Source: Elmis aenea
Lineage: Eukaryota > Arthropoda > Insecta > Coleoptera > Elmidae
Direction of reading: 5' to 3'
Length of the DNA stretch: 64,000 nucleotides
Assembly: GCA_947652605.1 (NCBI GenBank)
Contig: OX393576.1
Span: forward strand, 48,956,966 to 49,020,965
Shown piece after piece: positions 44,657 to 56,275 of the stretch. The position numbers and the translations under genes are program-made. Below the pieces are notes generated by a model. The model searched no databases and was not told the DNA's origin. It saw only the letters and a list, made by a program, of their open reading frames with translations. The stretch's first letter is position 1; the number at the start of each line of letters is the position of its first letter.

Positions 44657-46333
44657 CAACAGCTTAAATTGGTTACATGTGTATTTATGTCCATATATAC
44701 TTTATGCTATTGTATTTTTGCCAACATTTCTTTAATATACAGCAACACACATGCTTGTTAAATAAGTTTACAAAATTATATGCAAACAGCAATCATTTAC
44801 ATATGTTGACTCAATATACCCTGCATATAAATTTAAAGAGGAAACGCCAGAGCTTGCAAAAATTCAATACTCTACAAAATTAAACTGGATATTTCCAGAT
44901 ATTTCAGGACGCAGTAATGCAATGAACATAAAGTAGTTTGGGTATGTTTGGTTAATTAGTCGTTATAATAATTTCGAAAGCTTGTCGATATTTATATAAA
45001 TCTGCACTTAATGCTAGTTATTAGTAACGAAATATTATGGTATGTAAAGGGCAAATTTCATATCAAAATTTACTAATTCTATTTTTTTGAGTGCTTTCAC
45101 TTGAGTCATTTTATAGCTAAACTAAAATTTCATTTACCGTTTTCTTCGATTTCACATCTGTGCAAGTATCACAGATTTGCGTTACTCTGTCAGTAGGAAT
45201 TTTTGTACCATGAAGCTCAGTGAATGCTTGCAAATTGTAAAAATTTTGGAACCTCACAAAACGAATAAATAGAAGATAAAATATAAGGTTACTTCGATCT
45301 TATTACACAAAACACAAACATTATTTCTATAATAACAAAACTTGTTTAATAACCGAGTGTTAATCGTCCATTTAATTTTAACGCAGCTTTAGGTAGGGCA
45401 GCGTTAGTTTTCAAAGAATTCTAAAAGAAAACGAAAAAAACACGGAAAAATGTGTCTTCGATTGGTTCTCACTAAAAACTATATTCTTGACATTGTTTAC
45501 ACTATTTTTAAATCATCTAGGTTTATTATATACAACTTTATTATGTAATTGCTGATCGTTCCACGTTTTAAATGCTTTCTTAAACTTAAAAAAAAAAATG
45601 CTTTATTGACCCTATTTTTTTGGGTTGTTGTTTTAAAAATCGTGCGTAAGATTTGTTCTATAAAGAAGTTTATAAAAAATTTACACAAGAATAAAGAACA
45701 GCACCGAAATAAGCCGAATAAGAATAATTTGCAAAACTTCAAAATGTGTCAAAATCAATATTTTGGAAACATAAGGTTTATAGATTAAGAAGTATTACTT
45801 TAGCTCCTGATTTTTTAAATTATTGTTCGTAATTACGTCGTTTTCCGTTTTAATGCAACTTGCTTTAAAAATAAGTTACAAACTCAAACAGAAATTAGAA
45901 AGCTAACAATTAACTACAACAAATGCACTGCAAAGCATTATTATGTATAGGGTTCTCCCGTTATTAACGCACTATTGAATGTAAAGGGTTGCTTTAATTA
46001 ACACCAGTGCGTAACTCTCGAAAACCAAAGAGCCATTATTACACACTAAAGCGAAACGTTTAGCAACCTTACCAGAATATGAATAAAACACCTCGAATAT
46101 TAAAAACGATTAAAAATTGGTTGTGAAGTAAAACATTAAGAATATTTCTTTAAACCGTGTGTTTTAATAGCCACTATTTTGGTTTGGTTAGCTTATATAA
46201 TTTTTAATTTTGCCAAAAGTAATGTGAAAAAAGTATTACGATCGCGAAAATCTTCAAATCTTTATCTCAGTGTGTTAGTTATTTTAGCTGATTTAGGATT
46301 AATTGCTGTCAGAATTCCTTCTTTATTTTAAAT
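44657..46333. other. Nothing recognised
   Basis: A+T-rich. The overlapping frames at 45497-45788 on both strands are K/F/L-rich low-complexity readings of the same DNA. No transposon end found. Confidence 0.5.
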
Positions 46334-46887
46334 CAGAGGTTGGCAATCTATTTAAACCGAGGGTCACATTGGCCTTACAAAAGAATGGCTCGGGCCGCAT
46401 TAATGAACAACAAATCTGATACATCCCAAAAATTAAATAACAGTTTTTTTTCGCCAATCGTCAACTAAACTAGCTCAATAAGTACCCAAAAGCGGCTGTA
46501 ATAATCATTTTTACTGCCTAGGCAGTAAAACAGTCAAATGCGCTACGCTCATTGGTTGAATTTAGAAAAATTAAGCGTGCTTTTGTTCAAAGATACATAT
46601 TTGACAAGAGAATGAGCATCTGACAGATGAAGTACAACTTTATGTATTTGCTTGATTTTTCGCTATTTATCTGTCGATTGTAGAAAAAATTTAATATGCA
46701 CCTTGGCAGTAAAGTTCCTTTTTATCACTCGCGTGGTTATTTGCCTCGACTTCGTCTCTCCACACCCGTGATAAAAAGTCGAACTTTACTGATTTGGTAC
46801 ATAAATAACTGTTGTTAATTTTTTACCGTACATTTGTTGGCGGGCCGAATAAAATGCTTTGGCGGGTCGTAGTTTGGCGGACTCCTG
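46334..46887. mobile_element. Decayed hAT-like MITE
   Basis: The left end CAGAGGTTGGCAATCTA and right end inverse CAGGAGTCCGCCAAACTA align with several mismatches. GGGCCG/CGGCCC blocks lie just inside both ends (CTCGGGCCGCATTAATG and TTGGCGGGCCGAATAAAATG). Flanks TTTTAAAT and CTCTAGAT match at 5 of 8 positions, too few to be sure of a TSD. A nested inverse-repeat piece with TTTTTATCACTCGCGTGG and CACCCGTGATAAAAAG lies at 46715-46780. Non-coding. Confidence 0.55.
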
Positions 46888-47021
46888 CTCTAGATATATC
46901 ACATTTTTTAAGTTCACACTGTCTGTGGGTATTGCTGGTGAAGTAATGCCCCTAATTTACTAAGGCTCTTGTGCTTGTCCTAATTTTCTATACGGTAGAA
47001 ACCATACCCCTTAGTTATGAT

Positions 47022-48216
47022 CAGGGACTGAGAACGGAACGAAAACGAAAACGTTAAACGAAATTAACCGAAATTTTTTTAAGAACCAAAACGAAACCGA
47101 AAACGAAATTATTATTTTTCGTTCAAGAACGAAAACGAAATAAATATTTTCCAAAACCGGTTTTAACCGGTTTTAACCGGTTTTGTCGCTATTTCAATTT
47201 TACTTGTTAAACACAAACACGAATTTACCTTCTGTGCTGGGAAGACTCCACGAGGCAGTAAAAAATCTCACTTGAAATAAGTGAGCTTCACTTTTCTCCA
47301 TATATTTACGTGAATATGTATTAACAACTTTATTGTTTATACTTGCAATTTCGTGAAACACAATTAACGGTACAGATATTCTCTATTTCTAATTTGTTTT
47401 TTAGATCATCAATATAGAATATACACTTGATTGAATATATATTATCAATGTGTATGTTTTATTTGCGTTTAGACATAATAATAGTAAAATTTATTCTTAC
47501 TTCGAAAAGGACTAATGTAAAAGAAGATTTATTGGAAGATGTGTTGCTAGTAGGATTTAACGGAATGTAAAAATGTATATTGTATGGTATGTACAAACTA
47601 TAAAGTTAAAGTATATTTCAAGTTAATGTAAGTTTTTTTTTAATATCTTTTTTATTTATAACATTTAATAAATTATCCACTTGAATTCATTCTTTTGTCT
47701 TTTTAAATAATTACAGCAGGATCTTATTTAATTCAAATGCATAGATTTTTAGTACTAAAACAAATTTAAAACAGCACTTGCTATATTTTCATATTTTTAG
47801 ATAAAGATCGTGTGTCTAATTTAACCTAATCACGTTGTGTTTTTGCACCTTACGGGTGTTAAACTTAATAAAATGGTTAAATGTTAATGTGTTTAAAGAT
47901 TTGGTAAATTTAATATGGCGATGGTTCGCCAGTCTAAAATATGCTGTCCGTGAGCATCAAACCCCATCGTCATTGTTTATATTTTAGTTGAGACGCAAAT
48001 ATTGTTATCGTATTTATAGAGGGTTGTGGTGACTGGAAAAAAAATTGATTTTTTGACGACAAAAAAATATTGTAAAACCGGTTTTAACCGTTATTATTTC
48101 GGTTCACGAAAACGAAAAAGGAATTTTTTTCGGTTAGAACGAAAAGAACGAAAACGATATATTTCGTTTTCGTTCCGAACAGAAACGAACGAAATTTTTT
48201 TCGTTTTTAGTCCCTG
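47022..48216. mobile_element. hAT-like element with CGAAAACG words, TSD GTTATGAT
   Basis: Exact 8-bp duplication GTTATGAT at 47014-47021 and 48217-48224. Ends CAGGGACTGAGAACGGAACG and TTCGTTTTTAGTCCCTG. Both subterminal zones are rows of CGAAAACGAAA words (47035-47130 and 48105-48205) followed by ACCGGTTTTAACCGGTTTT (47153-47187 and about 48075). The interior is A+T-rich without a transposase. The 65-codon frame at 48026-48223 reads the words and is not a gene. Confidence 0.93.
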
Positions 48217-48447
48217 GTTATGATACTGAACTAGGAAATATAATTTTTTTTACACCATTTGTTAAAAATTGCGCTAAAATGTCAAATTAACTTTATTTTA
48301 TTCATAATCACAATATATGGCAAGTACTTTACAGTAAAATGGAATCGATGAGTTCGTGACAGAAAAGCTGCGTTCAATACCTATGTAACAATAATGACTT
48401 CGTCCCTATTATTGCAACATTTAGATAGATACAACTAGTTTAGTTAA

Positions 48448-49330
48448 TCCTTTCGTTACGACGGGCGACTATAGTTTCTCTCCGCGAAACTCCGTATATT
48501 TATTCTTAACTTACGGTTTTGATATATTGTCACATATTTCACATGCCACCACGTAAAAATTCTTAAAATTTAATTAGTGTTACAAAACTAACATTTTCAC
48601 AGCTAAGGATAACATGCAAACCATAACTTAAACCCAAAGCATTGTGTTTATGTAAAACGAATGGTTTTTGAAGCAAATATAGCAAAAATTTATAAATTAT
48701 TAGGTACTGAAATATTAACGATCTTGATCATGAATTGTTTACAGATTAACACGCATTATCAAAATTTCAAAGAAGGGCATGTGTTTGACTATCTGGGCGC
48801 AGGTAATTGTGGCGTTTCGTATCCAAGAAGACAACTTAATTTTGCTATTATTTATTACGTACTATTTTTGCCCTATATCAAAAAAATTTTAAGAAAACAG
48901 AATTTATGCACTGCAATGTATCCGTTTACTTTCGTAAAATAAACGTTTTCAGTGCTCAAAACTACTATACATCGGCAAACGTATTTTAGACAAATTAATA
49001 TTAAAAACGGTAAAATGTAATTGCGAGATTCACACAACATGGCGGAATTTTCAGACCGTACCGCTATCTCTATTATTTATTGTATATAACAACCCTCTCG
49101 ATGATTAGTTTGCAATTCAGTTCATGTAAAAACAGAGCGATTTTTGCGCTCTCGGTTTAACTATTACGTAGCTAAAAACAGATTTCTGTCGCCATGGGAG
49201 AGTGTGGACATCGGTGCGTCGTATCATTCAGTGGGGATGTTTTAGCGGAGTTTGCGTTTCGTTCAGCGGCGTGTTCAAGCGCTCGTGGAAGACTTAAAGC
49301 GGATAAAACCGTCGCGTCGTAGCGAAAGGG
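48448..49330. mobile_element. piggyBac-like non-autonomous element, copy 1
   Basis: TTAA at 48444-48447. The left end is TCCTTTCGTTACGACGGGCG. The right end is GTCGCGTCGTAGCGAAAGGG followed by TAAA, a mutated TTAA. The right subterminal zone repeats TTTAGCGG/GTTCAGCGGCG words. The whole sequence aligns at roughly 75-80% (by eye) with the inverse of 62513-63440. The frames 48661-48942 and 49172-49408 are not conserved between the copies, so they are not genes. Confidence 0.8.
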
Positions 49331-50282
49331 TAAACGCGTCTTCATCAAAACGCTATTTAAATTACGGTTCAGATAAATCCACAATAAAATTCGGTTCAGT
49401 AATAACATTAAAAGTTAAAACTAAGTAAAACAAAGCTGCAAGCTGCATACTGTGCAAACATTCCTTTTCATTAGATTCCAACATTTTAATGAATTATCTC
49501 TGTTTGCGCATTAATTTAAAAGTAAATCCCGTGTTGTGACTGAAAATTTGGGCGCATAATTAGGTTCGGAAGAGCAAAACTGTTGTTTGTACTTCTGTAA
49601 AATTAGAAGGAGCATAGCCGACTGTGTTTGGCAGTTCCTCAGTTCTTTGTGATTTATGAACAGCCTGTAAACAATTTAATTAATCCCAAATATAAGATAA
49701 ATTTTGCCAAAGACAAAGTCATGATTTGCCAAACAGACACAGACAAACTGTGATGTCTAATTAAAACTGTACATTATAATTAAATCCTCTTCATAGTAAA
49801 GTTTCGTGTTCTCGCTTTAAATTAGAACGTCGCATAGCTGCCGGCGGAGGATGCGACTTTTGCGGTCAACTTCCACATTTCCCCATAATAGAAAGGGAAG
49901 CAGCACGAAGTATATTATGAAACCATTATAGCTGCTGCTAGATTTATTTCTCAAATTATTTTATTCCACCATTCGCCAACTGGCTTTGTTGCGTTGTTTT
50001 GGATATTTAAAAAAAGACGTTCCTTGGATTTGCAAACATAAATAAACTGGTATGGCCACCAAATGACTTTTGCAATACATTTTGTGTGTAAGCGTGTGTT
50101 TGTGTATTTGTTTAAAATGCACAGACCTAACAACTAACCTAATTTTTATAGATGGCGCAAATAACGTCGTTGAAAGAAGTTTCGCGCGTCATACAGGCAT
50201 CTTTAAAAAGATGTGCAAATTATATTTTTCTTATTCCATCGAGAGAATTGAAACAAACGGCGTTTCATTTAAGTAAATCATT
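49331..50282. other. Nothing recognised
   Basis: A+T-rich spacer with a short GC-richer piece at 49828-49875. No gene supported. Confidence 0.5.
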
Positions 50283-51055
50283 TATAGTGTGACCCATTTT
50301 AAAGCGGATCACCCTCATAAAAAGTGTATTTATAGTGCGATTTTCATAAACTTTTTTTTAAACGATAAAGCATCAAAAACTGTACCTTGATACTCTATTT
50401 TAAAATTCAATTTACACTAACAAAGGTTACTATGATTTTTTTCAATGTCAAAATTGGCAAAATTTGTTTAGCGATTTTTTTAATCTAAAATCTGACTACA
50501 CCACTGGATTCCAGGATGCCCTTAAATGGGTTTGTATTAATTTCATGAAAAAGTATTCATTATTAAGATATTAATTATTAATTTAATATATGTGATTAAA
50601 TTGGCAACGCAGTGTTCCATGATGTGTAAAAAATAAAAATTTGAGTTGGCATGAAAAAAAATAAATTGTTTGACTTAAGATCTTTTAAATAAGCAACAAT
50701 TTATTCGTATCACTATTAAAATCGCAACTTTGATTGAGTTTTCGATGGGTGAACATCTAAATTTAAAAGAAAATAATAAAAAAAGCAAAAAAAATATAAT
50801 GAACATTTTTTCATGAAATTTGGTACAAACCCAGTGGTCTAGTCAGATTTTAGATTAAAAAATCGTTAAATAATTTTTGCCAATTTTGACATCGAAAAAA
50901 ATCATAGTAGGCTTTGTGATTGTAAACTGAATTTTAAAATAAGGTGCCAAAGTACAGTTTTTGATGTTTTATCGTTTAAAAAAAAGTTCATGAAATTCGA
51001 ACAATAAATAAACTTTTTATAAGGACGATCCGCTTTAAAATGGGTCACACTGTAT
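50283..51055. mobile_element. Foldback element, AGTGTGACCCATTTTAAA ends
   Basis: The left arm starts TATAGTGTGACCCATTTTAA. The right arm ends in the inverse (TTAAAATGGGTCACACTGTA). The arms are about 260 bp with matching blocks CATAAACTTTTTTTTAAACG, TTTTGATG and CCAGTGG(T/A)GTAGTCAG. The centre (about 50560-50800) is A+T-rich. A one-arm relative lies inside the 43499-44353 element. No TSD can be fixed because of the TATA-rich flanks. Confidence 0.85.
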
Positions 51056-51290
51056 ATAATAAATTAAAGTTGAACAAATATTTCAGATGAAAAAAATCAA
51101 AAGTTTGTAAATTGTTATGAATTTAATAATTTCGCATCATTTTAAGTACGTTCATTTGAAATGTCTGTTGCGTAAACACACTGGCACAAACATACCTAGT
51201 ACCTAAACCTAACGTCAATAATCAAAACGTATTCAGCTGACCTCAAAACGTGTAAATCCGTTGAAATTTCCAATTCGAAAATACTTTCTT

Positions 51291-53116
51291 TATACAGGGT
51301 GAGTCACGACGGACGCGTCGGAGTTTTATGGCCAAACGGTTTATATTTTCTAATTTCTGTCGCTGTTAGATTATGTAAGTCAATAAGGGCTACATTTTAA
51401 AAATATTTTTAAATATACAGGGTGCTCCAAAAAAGAGTGGCATATCAAAGTTATACTTTTTCTTATGGAACACCCTGTATATTTTTACATTTTTGGATTT
51501 CTCTTTAAATTTACTTCAAAAAATGTATAAGGTTATATGGATCTAAAGTCAACCGTTTTCGTGAAAATTGCATTTTCATGAAAATACAGTATTTTCAAAA
51601 ATTTTCAACATTTAAAAACTTTGAGAAGTCTGAAGAAATTCGCTTGGAGATAAGATTGACAATAGATTATGTAACACTTTGCATGACCTACATTTTTAAA
51701 ATATTATACAGGGCGTTTTTTACGCTTGGTCAAACTTGTGAAACTTTAAACATCGATAACTCATTTTTTTTAAATACAACACCCTATATTTTTTTGTACC
51801 GTCTTATAGAAAATTTAATTCTCTTTCGAAAACATAAAGGCTGTTTTTCACCTTAAATTGATATTTTCCGAGATATCGCGATTTTATTGTTAATTATTAG
51901 GGCAAAGTAATATTTTCAAGTAGGCTATGAAGGTAGAAGCGGTAATTTGAAACAATTGAAAGAAAAAACAAGAAACTTATAATTTTGTCGTGTTCCTACA
52001 CATTTTTGACATTTTTTTAATAAGAAAGTTGTAGTTTTACCATTTTTACGTTTAAATAGAGGTTTCTCATCAGGGCCACAATATTTTTCATATAATTGAG
52101 TTTGATCGTTTGCCAAGTCCTAAAAACCGATTGATAATGTATTAGGTACGCGAACGGAACGCTGATTTAAAAAAAAAGTAATACTGACTTGTCTAATTTT
52201 ACATTTAAAAAAAAAACATGGTTGGTACTGTTTTCGGTAGAGTGTCGTAGTGTCGTATCGTAAACAGACAAAAATTGGTTTATAGGATTTAGTAATTATC
52301 TTATAACACTGGTCCAATAAATAAATGCATAAATAATTTTAAAAACTCTCTATTTAAACGTAAGTATGGTAAAACTACAACTTTCCTATAAACATATGTC
52401 AAAAGTGTGTAGGCAAACGATAAAATTATAAGTTTCTGTTTTTTTTTTCAATTGTTTCAAATTACCGCTGTCTACCTTCATAGCCTACTTGAAAATATTA
52501 CTTTGCCCTAATAATTAACAATAAAATCGCGATATCTCGGAAAATATCAATTTTAGGTGAAAAACAGCCTGTATATTTTCGAAAGAGAATTAAATTTTCT
52601 ATAAGACGGTACAAAAAAATATAGGGTGTTGTATTTAAAAAAAATGAGTTATCGATGTTTAAAGTTTCACAAGTTTGACCAAGCGTAAAAAACGCCCTGT
52701 ATAATATTTTAAAAATGTAGGTCATGCAAAGTGTTACATAATCTATTGTCAATCTTATCTCCAAGCGAATTTCTCCAGACTTGTCAAAGTGTTCAAATGT
52801 TGAAAATTTTTGAAAATACTGTATTTTCATGAAAATGCAATTTTCACGAAAACGGTTGACTTTAGACCCATATAACCTTTTACATTTTTTGAAGTAAATT
52901 TAAAGAGGAATCCAAAAATGTAAAAATATACAGGGTGTTCCATAAGAAAAAGTTCAACTTTGATATGCCACTCTTTTTTGGAGCACCCTGTATGTTTGAA
53001 AATATTTTTAAAATGTAGCCCTTATTGACTTACACAATCTAACAGCGACAAAAGTTCGAAAATATATACCGTTTGGCCATAAAACTCCGACGCGTCCGTC
53101 GTGACTCACCCTGTAT
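51291..53116. mobile_element. 1.8-kb foldback element, CAGGGTGAGTCACGACGG ends
   Basis: The left arm begins TATACAGGGTGAGTCACGAC and the right arm ends in its exact inverse. The arms are about 775 bp each (51291-52067 and 52342-53116) and almost identical; even the reading frame KIQYFQKFSTF is mirrored at 51578-51856 (plus) and 52498-52830 (minus). The loop 52068-52341 is unique. Internal boundaries such as TATACAGGGTGCTCCAAAAA (51415) and GGAACACCCTGTATA (51468) show that the arms are composites of smaller elements. The mirrored frames are not genes. Confidence 0.92.
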
Positions 53117-53460
53117 ATAATGTACTTTGTATGGTGAAAGTATAAATGCTTTAACGTGGGTTTCAGTATTTTATAAACTTCCTTACATAGACTGTCAGTT
53201 GATTATTTTTTTTTTTATGTCTTGTTAGTAAATTAACCCTAGTGTTGGGACTTAAGTCTATATGACCTATTCATTATTTCAGTTTCTCGTAACACTTTGT
53301 TATGGCTGTTACATTATAACAAAATTATTTATAACGAAGCAACACGGTGGTGAGAAACTGTATGTGTGCGTGTGTATTAAAAAGAAAAGTTTTTTTTTGT
53401 TTTGGTTAAGATAATAATTAGATTTTGCAAAGTTTTTCAACAGTATACTATTTTCATTGT
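53117..53460. other. Nothing recognised
   Basis: Short A+T-rich spacer between a foldback and a TTAA element. Confidence 0.5.
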
Positions 53461-53464
53461 TTAA

Positions 53465-53583
53465 CCTTGGAGCGAGCGCGCAGTGATAAAATTTATACCT
53501 TTTTAAGATTTTTGGCGATAACTTTTTTTTTAGAGTTCCCGGCGCCGTCTAACCCAAAGGTATTCCTAAAACAATGTTTTTGC

Positions 53584-53643
<60 letters not shown>

Positions 53644-54025
53644 TTAATAATAATAATTTATTAGTCTTTGAGAATACTTTTTGATTTTATTATTTTGTTA
53701 TTATTCTTATGTTTATGAATTTATGTTATGTTACAATTTGGAATATATTTTGATTATTTTTGCAAATAAAACTAGGTACCTATTACATAGACAACTGAAA
53801 TTTTTATTTTTGCACAATCAAAAGAATATAAAATTACATAAAAAAATGAATGCCCTTTTGACCTAGGTATGCCACAACTATTCAACAATAAATAATAAAC
53901 AAAAATATTGCCCTCGGAACCGTCAAAATATTTTAAATCAGCAAAATACATACAAATAACGCAAGAGATAAAATTTATCCTGCGCGCCTGCTGATGTTAT
54001 AATTTTAGGCGCGCCCGCTCGAAGG
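53465..54025. mobile_element. piggyBac-like MITE, CCTTGGAGCGAGCGCGC ends
   Basis: TTAA at 53461-53464 and 54026-54029. Left end CCTTGGAGCGAGCGCGCAG, right end GCGCGCCCGCTCGAAGG. Inside the ends, GATAAAATTTATAC (53483) pairs with GATAAAATTTATCC (53967). It contains an (AAT)n microsatellite. No transposase. Decayed relatives are at 139-240 and 3365-3470. Confidence 0.87.
53586..53657. repeat. (AAT)n microsatellite
   Basis: About 24 consecutive ATA/TAA units with one interruption near 53643. It is responsible for a poly-isoleucine open frame (53425-53664) that is not a gene. Confidence 0.97.
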
Positions 54026-54029
54026 TTAA

Positions 54030-54708
54030 GTATTACTATAAAGGACTTTAAACATTTTTTCATTACGAGTATTACCAAGATAAGGGTGACCAGACGTCCC
54101 GTTTCTCTATATTTTGTTTCGTTGTCCCGACAAAGGTTTTCAGGACACTTAAATGTTCCGTATTTCATTATTTTTATATTTACGTCACAATTGGTACCTA
54201 TATTTCGAGCGAATTCGTATAACGGTTTGAGTGACTTCGGGTGTCTTCGTAAAATCCGCTACCACAACCGCGCGAAGACAACCACGCCTCTTAAACCTTT
54301 AATCGTTTTACGAAAATTACTATTGATGACAGTGTTGAATGATATTGTTCGTGCTACAAGTACGTATTACGATTTTTATTGTTTCAGTTTATTTAGCTTT
54401 ACTATTTACACTCCCGAGAATAAAAAGGTTAGGTAACCACACTGTGGTGCTGATTGACGGATTGGCGACATAAGACAGGTCCGGTAAAATTTTCAATTAA
54501 ACGGCCCAACCACATCGTACCTACGTACATAAATTGAAATAAAAAGGAATCAATTGTTGCATATGTTTTTATTAAAGCAGCTTATCGAACGATCGGCACA
54601 CCGGAAAATTTTTCGGTCCCGGTATGCTAATCCACCCCTGAACACACTGTGCCATTTACAGTTACCTCCAATTCAAAGCGGTATAATCAACTGCATTTTA
54701 GTCTTTTA
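54030..54708. other. Spacer with possible hAT end traces
   Basis: AAGGGTGACCAGACGTCCCG at 54083 looks like the terminus of a common hAT-type MITE, followed by GTCCCG/AGGACA words, but the other end is missing. CAGGTCCGGTAAAATTTTC (54476) and GAAAATTTTTCGGTCCCGG ... CCACCCCTG (54604-54640) could be the ends of a further decayed element, with no matching TSD. The 116-codon frame at 54086-54436 has no recognisable domain. Confidence 0.35.
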
Positions 54709-54712
54709 TTAA

Positions 54713-56220
54713 CCCTTTAGTGCCCAAGTTTTGTTTAATGTATATTTTTTTCTAAAATTATAATATTCATGTTTCTGATAATAAAAATAGCTTATTTAAT
54801 TTTTTTTAGAATTTTATGACTTTTAATTAAACAATTACGAACGATTAAATATTTGGTACTTAAAAGTACCGTCGGGCATTAAGAAGCCTAAGTCGAGTAC
54901 TAATATTAAGGCTTATAATAAAGTGTGACGTTAATGTTTTTTTTTACAATAAACGAAAAATAACACTCTTAAACAACATTTTTATACATAAAATAAAATT
55001 CTAAGTCAAAATATATTTATTAAAATAAAATACACAAAAAAATTACATTCTTTGGCAAAAAAATAAATTAGGAACAATGATCACATTAGAATGCATAAAA
55101 TTTATGTTTAGTTCATATCATGGTATTCTAGAAAACAATTATTTTTTTCATTGCAGCATAATATTTCCATGTTGGTAGTTGATGATAAGACATGAAGAAA
55201 TTAATTCCAATGAAGGAAATTAATTCGTTTTTTGTCATGTTCAAGGATTTATTGTGTTGGGTGGTATATAAATTACTTTGGTACACAATATTTTCTAACG
55301 AGTTGCCTAATATTTTCAAATAAATATCGCTGGTTGTCTCACAGCCTTCAAACATTTGACCAATGGGTCCCTGTTGTTGCTCATAATCGGAAATTGTAGT
55401 GATTTTTTTTTTTTTTTAAGTCCATGTTCTATTCGGTACATTAATTTCTTCGTGGCTTTGATCTTCAACATGTACTATTTCTTTTGAACGAGTGTTTACC
55501 TTTGGCCTGATTTCCACGTGAGAGGTAGATTCTGATGATGATGTAGATGCTGATCTAAATGTTGAGGCCTCAATATTTTTTTTACAGATGTATTTGCTTC
55601 TTTAGAAATATTTTTTTCAGTTGTAAGTGCTTCTTCAGTAGATTTATTTACTGTTTGAACTGTACGAAAAACTGATTCATCATCATAATCTTCCTCAATA
55701 TCAAAATCTTCATCTTCGTCTGTTAAATATTCATAATCCAATGGCAGGTCTTCACATAAAATGGTATCAACTAATACTTGTAGCTCTTCATCAGATAGTG
55801 TTTTTTTCTGACACCATTTTATTTTTTGGTCCTCCATGCCCGACGGTGCTTCAGAGTACCGAAAGAAAAAACAAATATATTGGAGCAAATATACAAACAA
55901 TATTCTATTTATTTACAAAAGATTGTTTATTTAGGTCGAAAGAACACAATTTTTATATTTTTCGTATTTTCATGCTATTAAAAACATTAATTATGGAATG
56001 TATAACTTACCTTGACAACGTACATGTAATGCGAATGACAGGCACAAACAAAAACAAAGTTTTGTAAATTTCAACATAGATTGCGCTGATTGGTGTTTTG
56101 GCATGTCGGACATGGTACTGGTAAGTACCTATGGGCAGGAACGGCCAAGAAACGTTGTAGTATCAGAGAAATGTAATAAAATGTACAGTGGACTTAAAAG
56201 TATCGTCGGGCACTAAAGGG
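54713..56220 (-). mobile_element. piggyBac-like element, third family, TIR CCCTTTAGTGCCC
   Basis: TTAA at 54709-54712 and 56221-56224. The ends are CCCTTTAGTGCCCAAG and the inverse GTCGGGCACTAAAGGG. The motif AAAAGTA(C/T)CGTCGGGCA occurs at about 54865 and 56195 in the same orientation. A third, inverted copy (TGCCCGACGGTGCTTC) at 55837 overlaps the transposase start codon. The element is 1508 bp and retains only the N-terminal part of its transposase, so it is a deletion derivative. Confidence 0.93.
55128..55837 (-). pseudogene. piggyBac-type transposase, N-terminal part only
   Basis: The start is the ATG at 55837 (MEDQKIKWCQKKTLSDEELQ). The acidic N-terminus typical of the family (YLTDEDEDFDIEEDYDDES) follows. 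After a break (frames 55496-55900 and 55128-55355), the beginning of the transposase fold reads GCETTSDIYLKILGNSLENI, then ELISFIGINFFMSYHQLPTW, then KYYAAMKK and a stop. No part containing the three catalytic Asp is present; the element jumps to its left non-coding end. The repeated terminal motif GCACCGTCGGGCAT ends in the start codon itself. Non-functional. Confidence 0.88.
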
Positions 56221-56275
56221 TTAAAATGAATCTTTCAGAAAAAGAAAATAAAATGTTAGTGTACTGTTTTCATAT

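Noticed and set aside
48661..48942. 93-codon frame as a gene
   Set aside because: The related element at 62513-63440 does not keep this frame open, so it is not under coding constraint.
51578..52830. Two similar open frames on opposite strands as a gene pair
   Set aside because: They are the same arm sequence of one foldback element read twice; the mirror symmetry continues through non-coding parts.
53425..53664. 79-codon open frame
   Set aside because: Its second half is poly-isoleucine encoded by the (AAT)n microsatellite.
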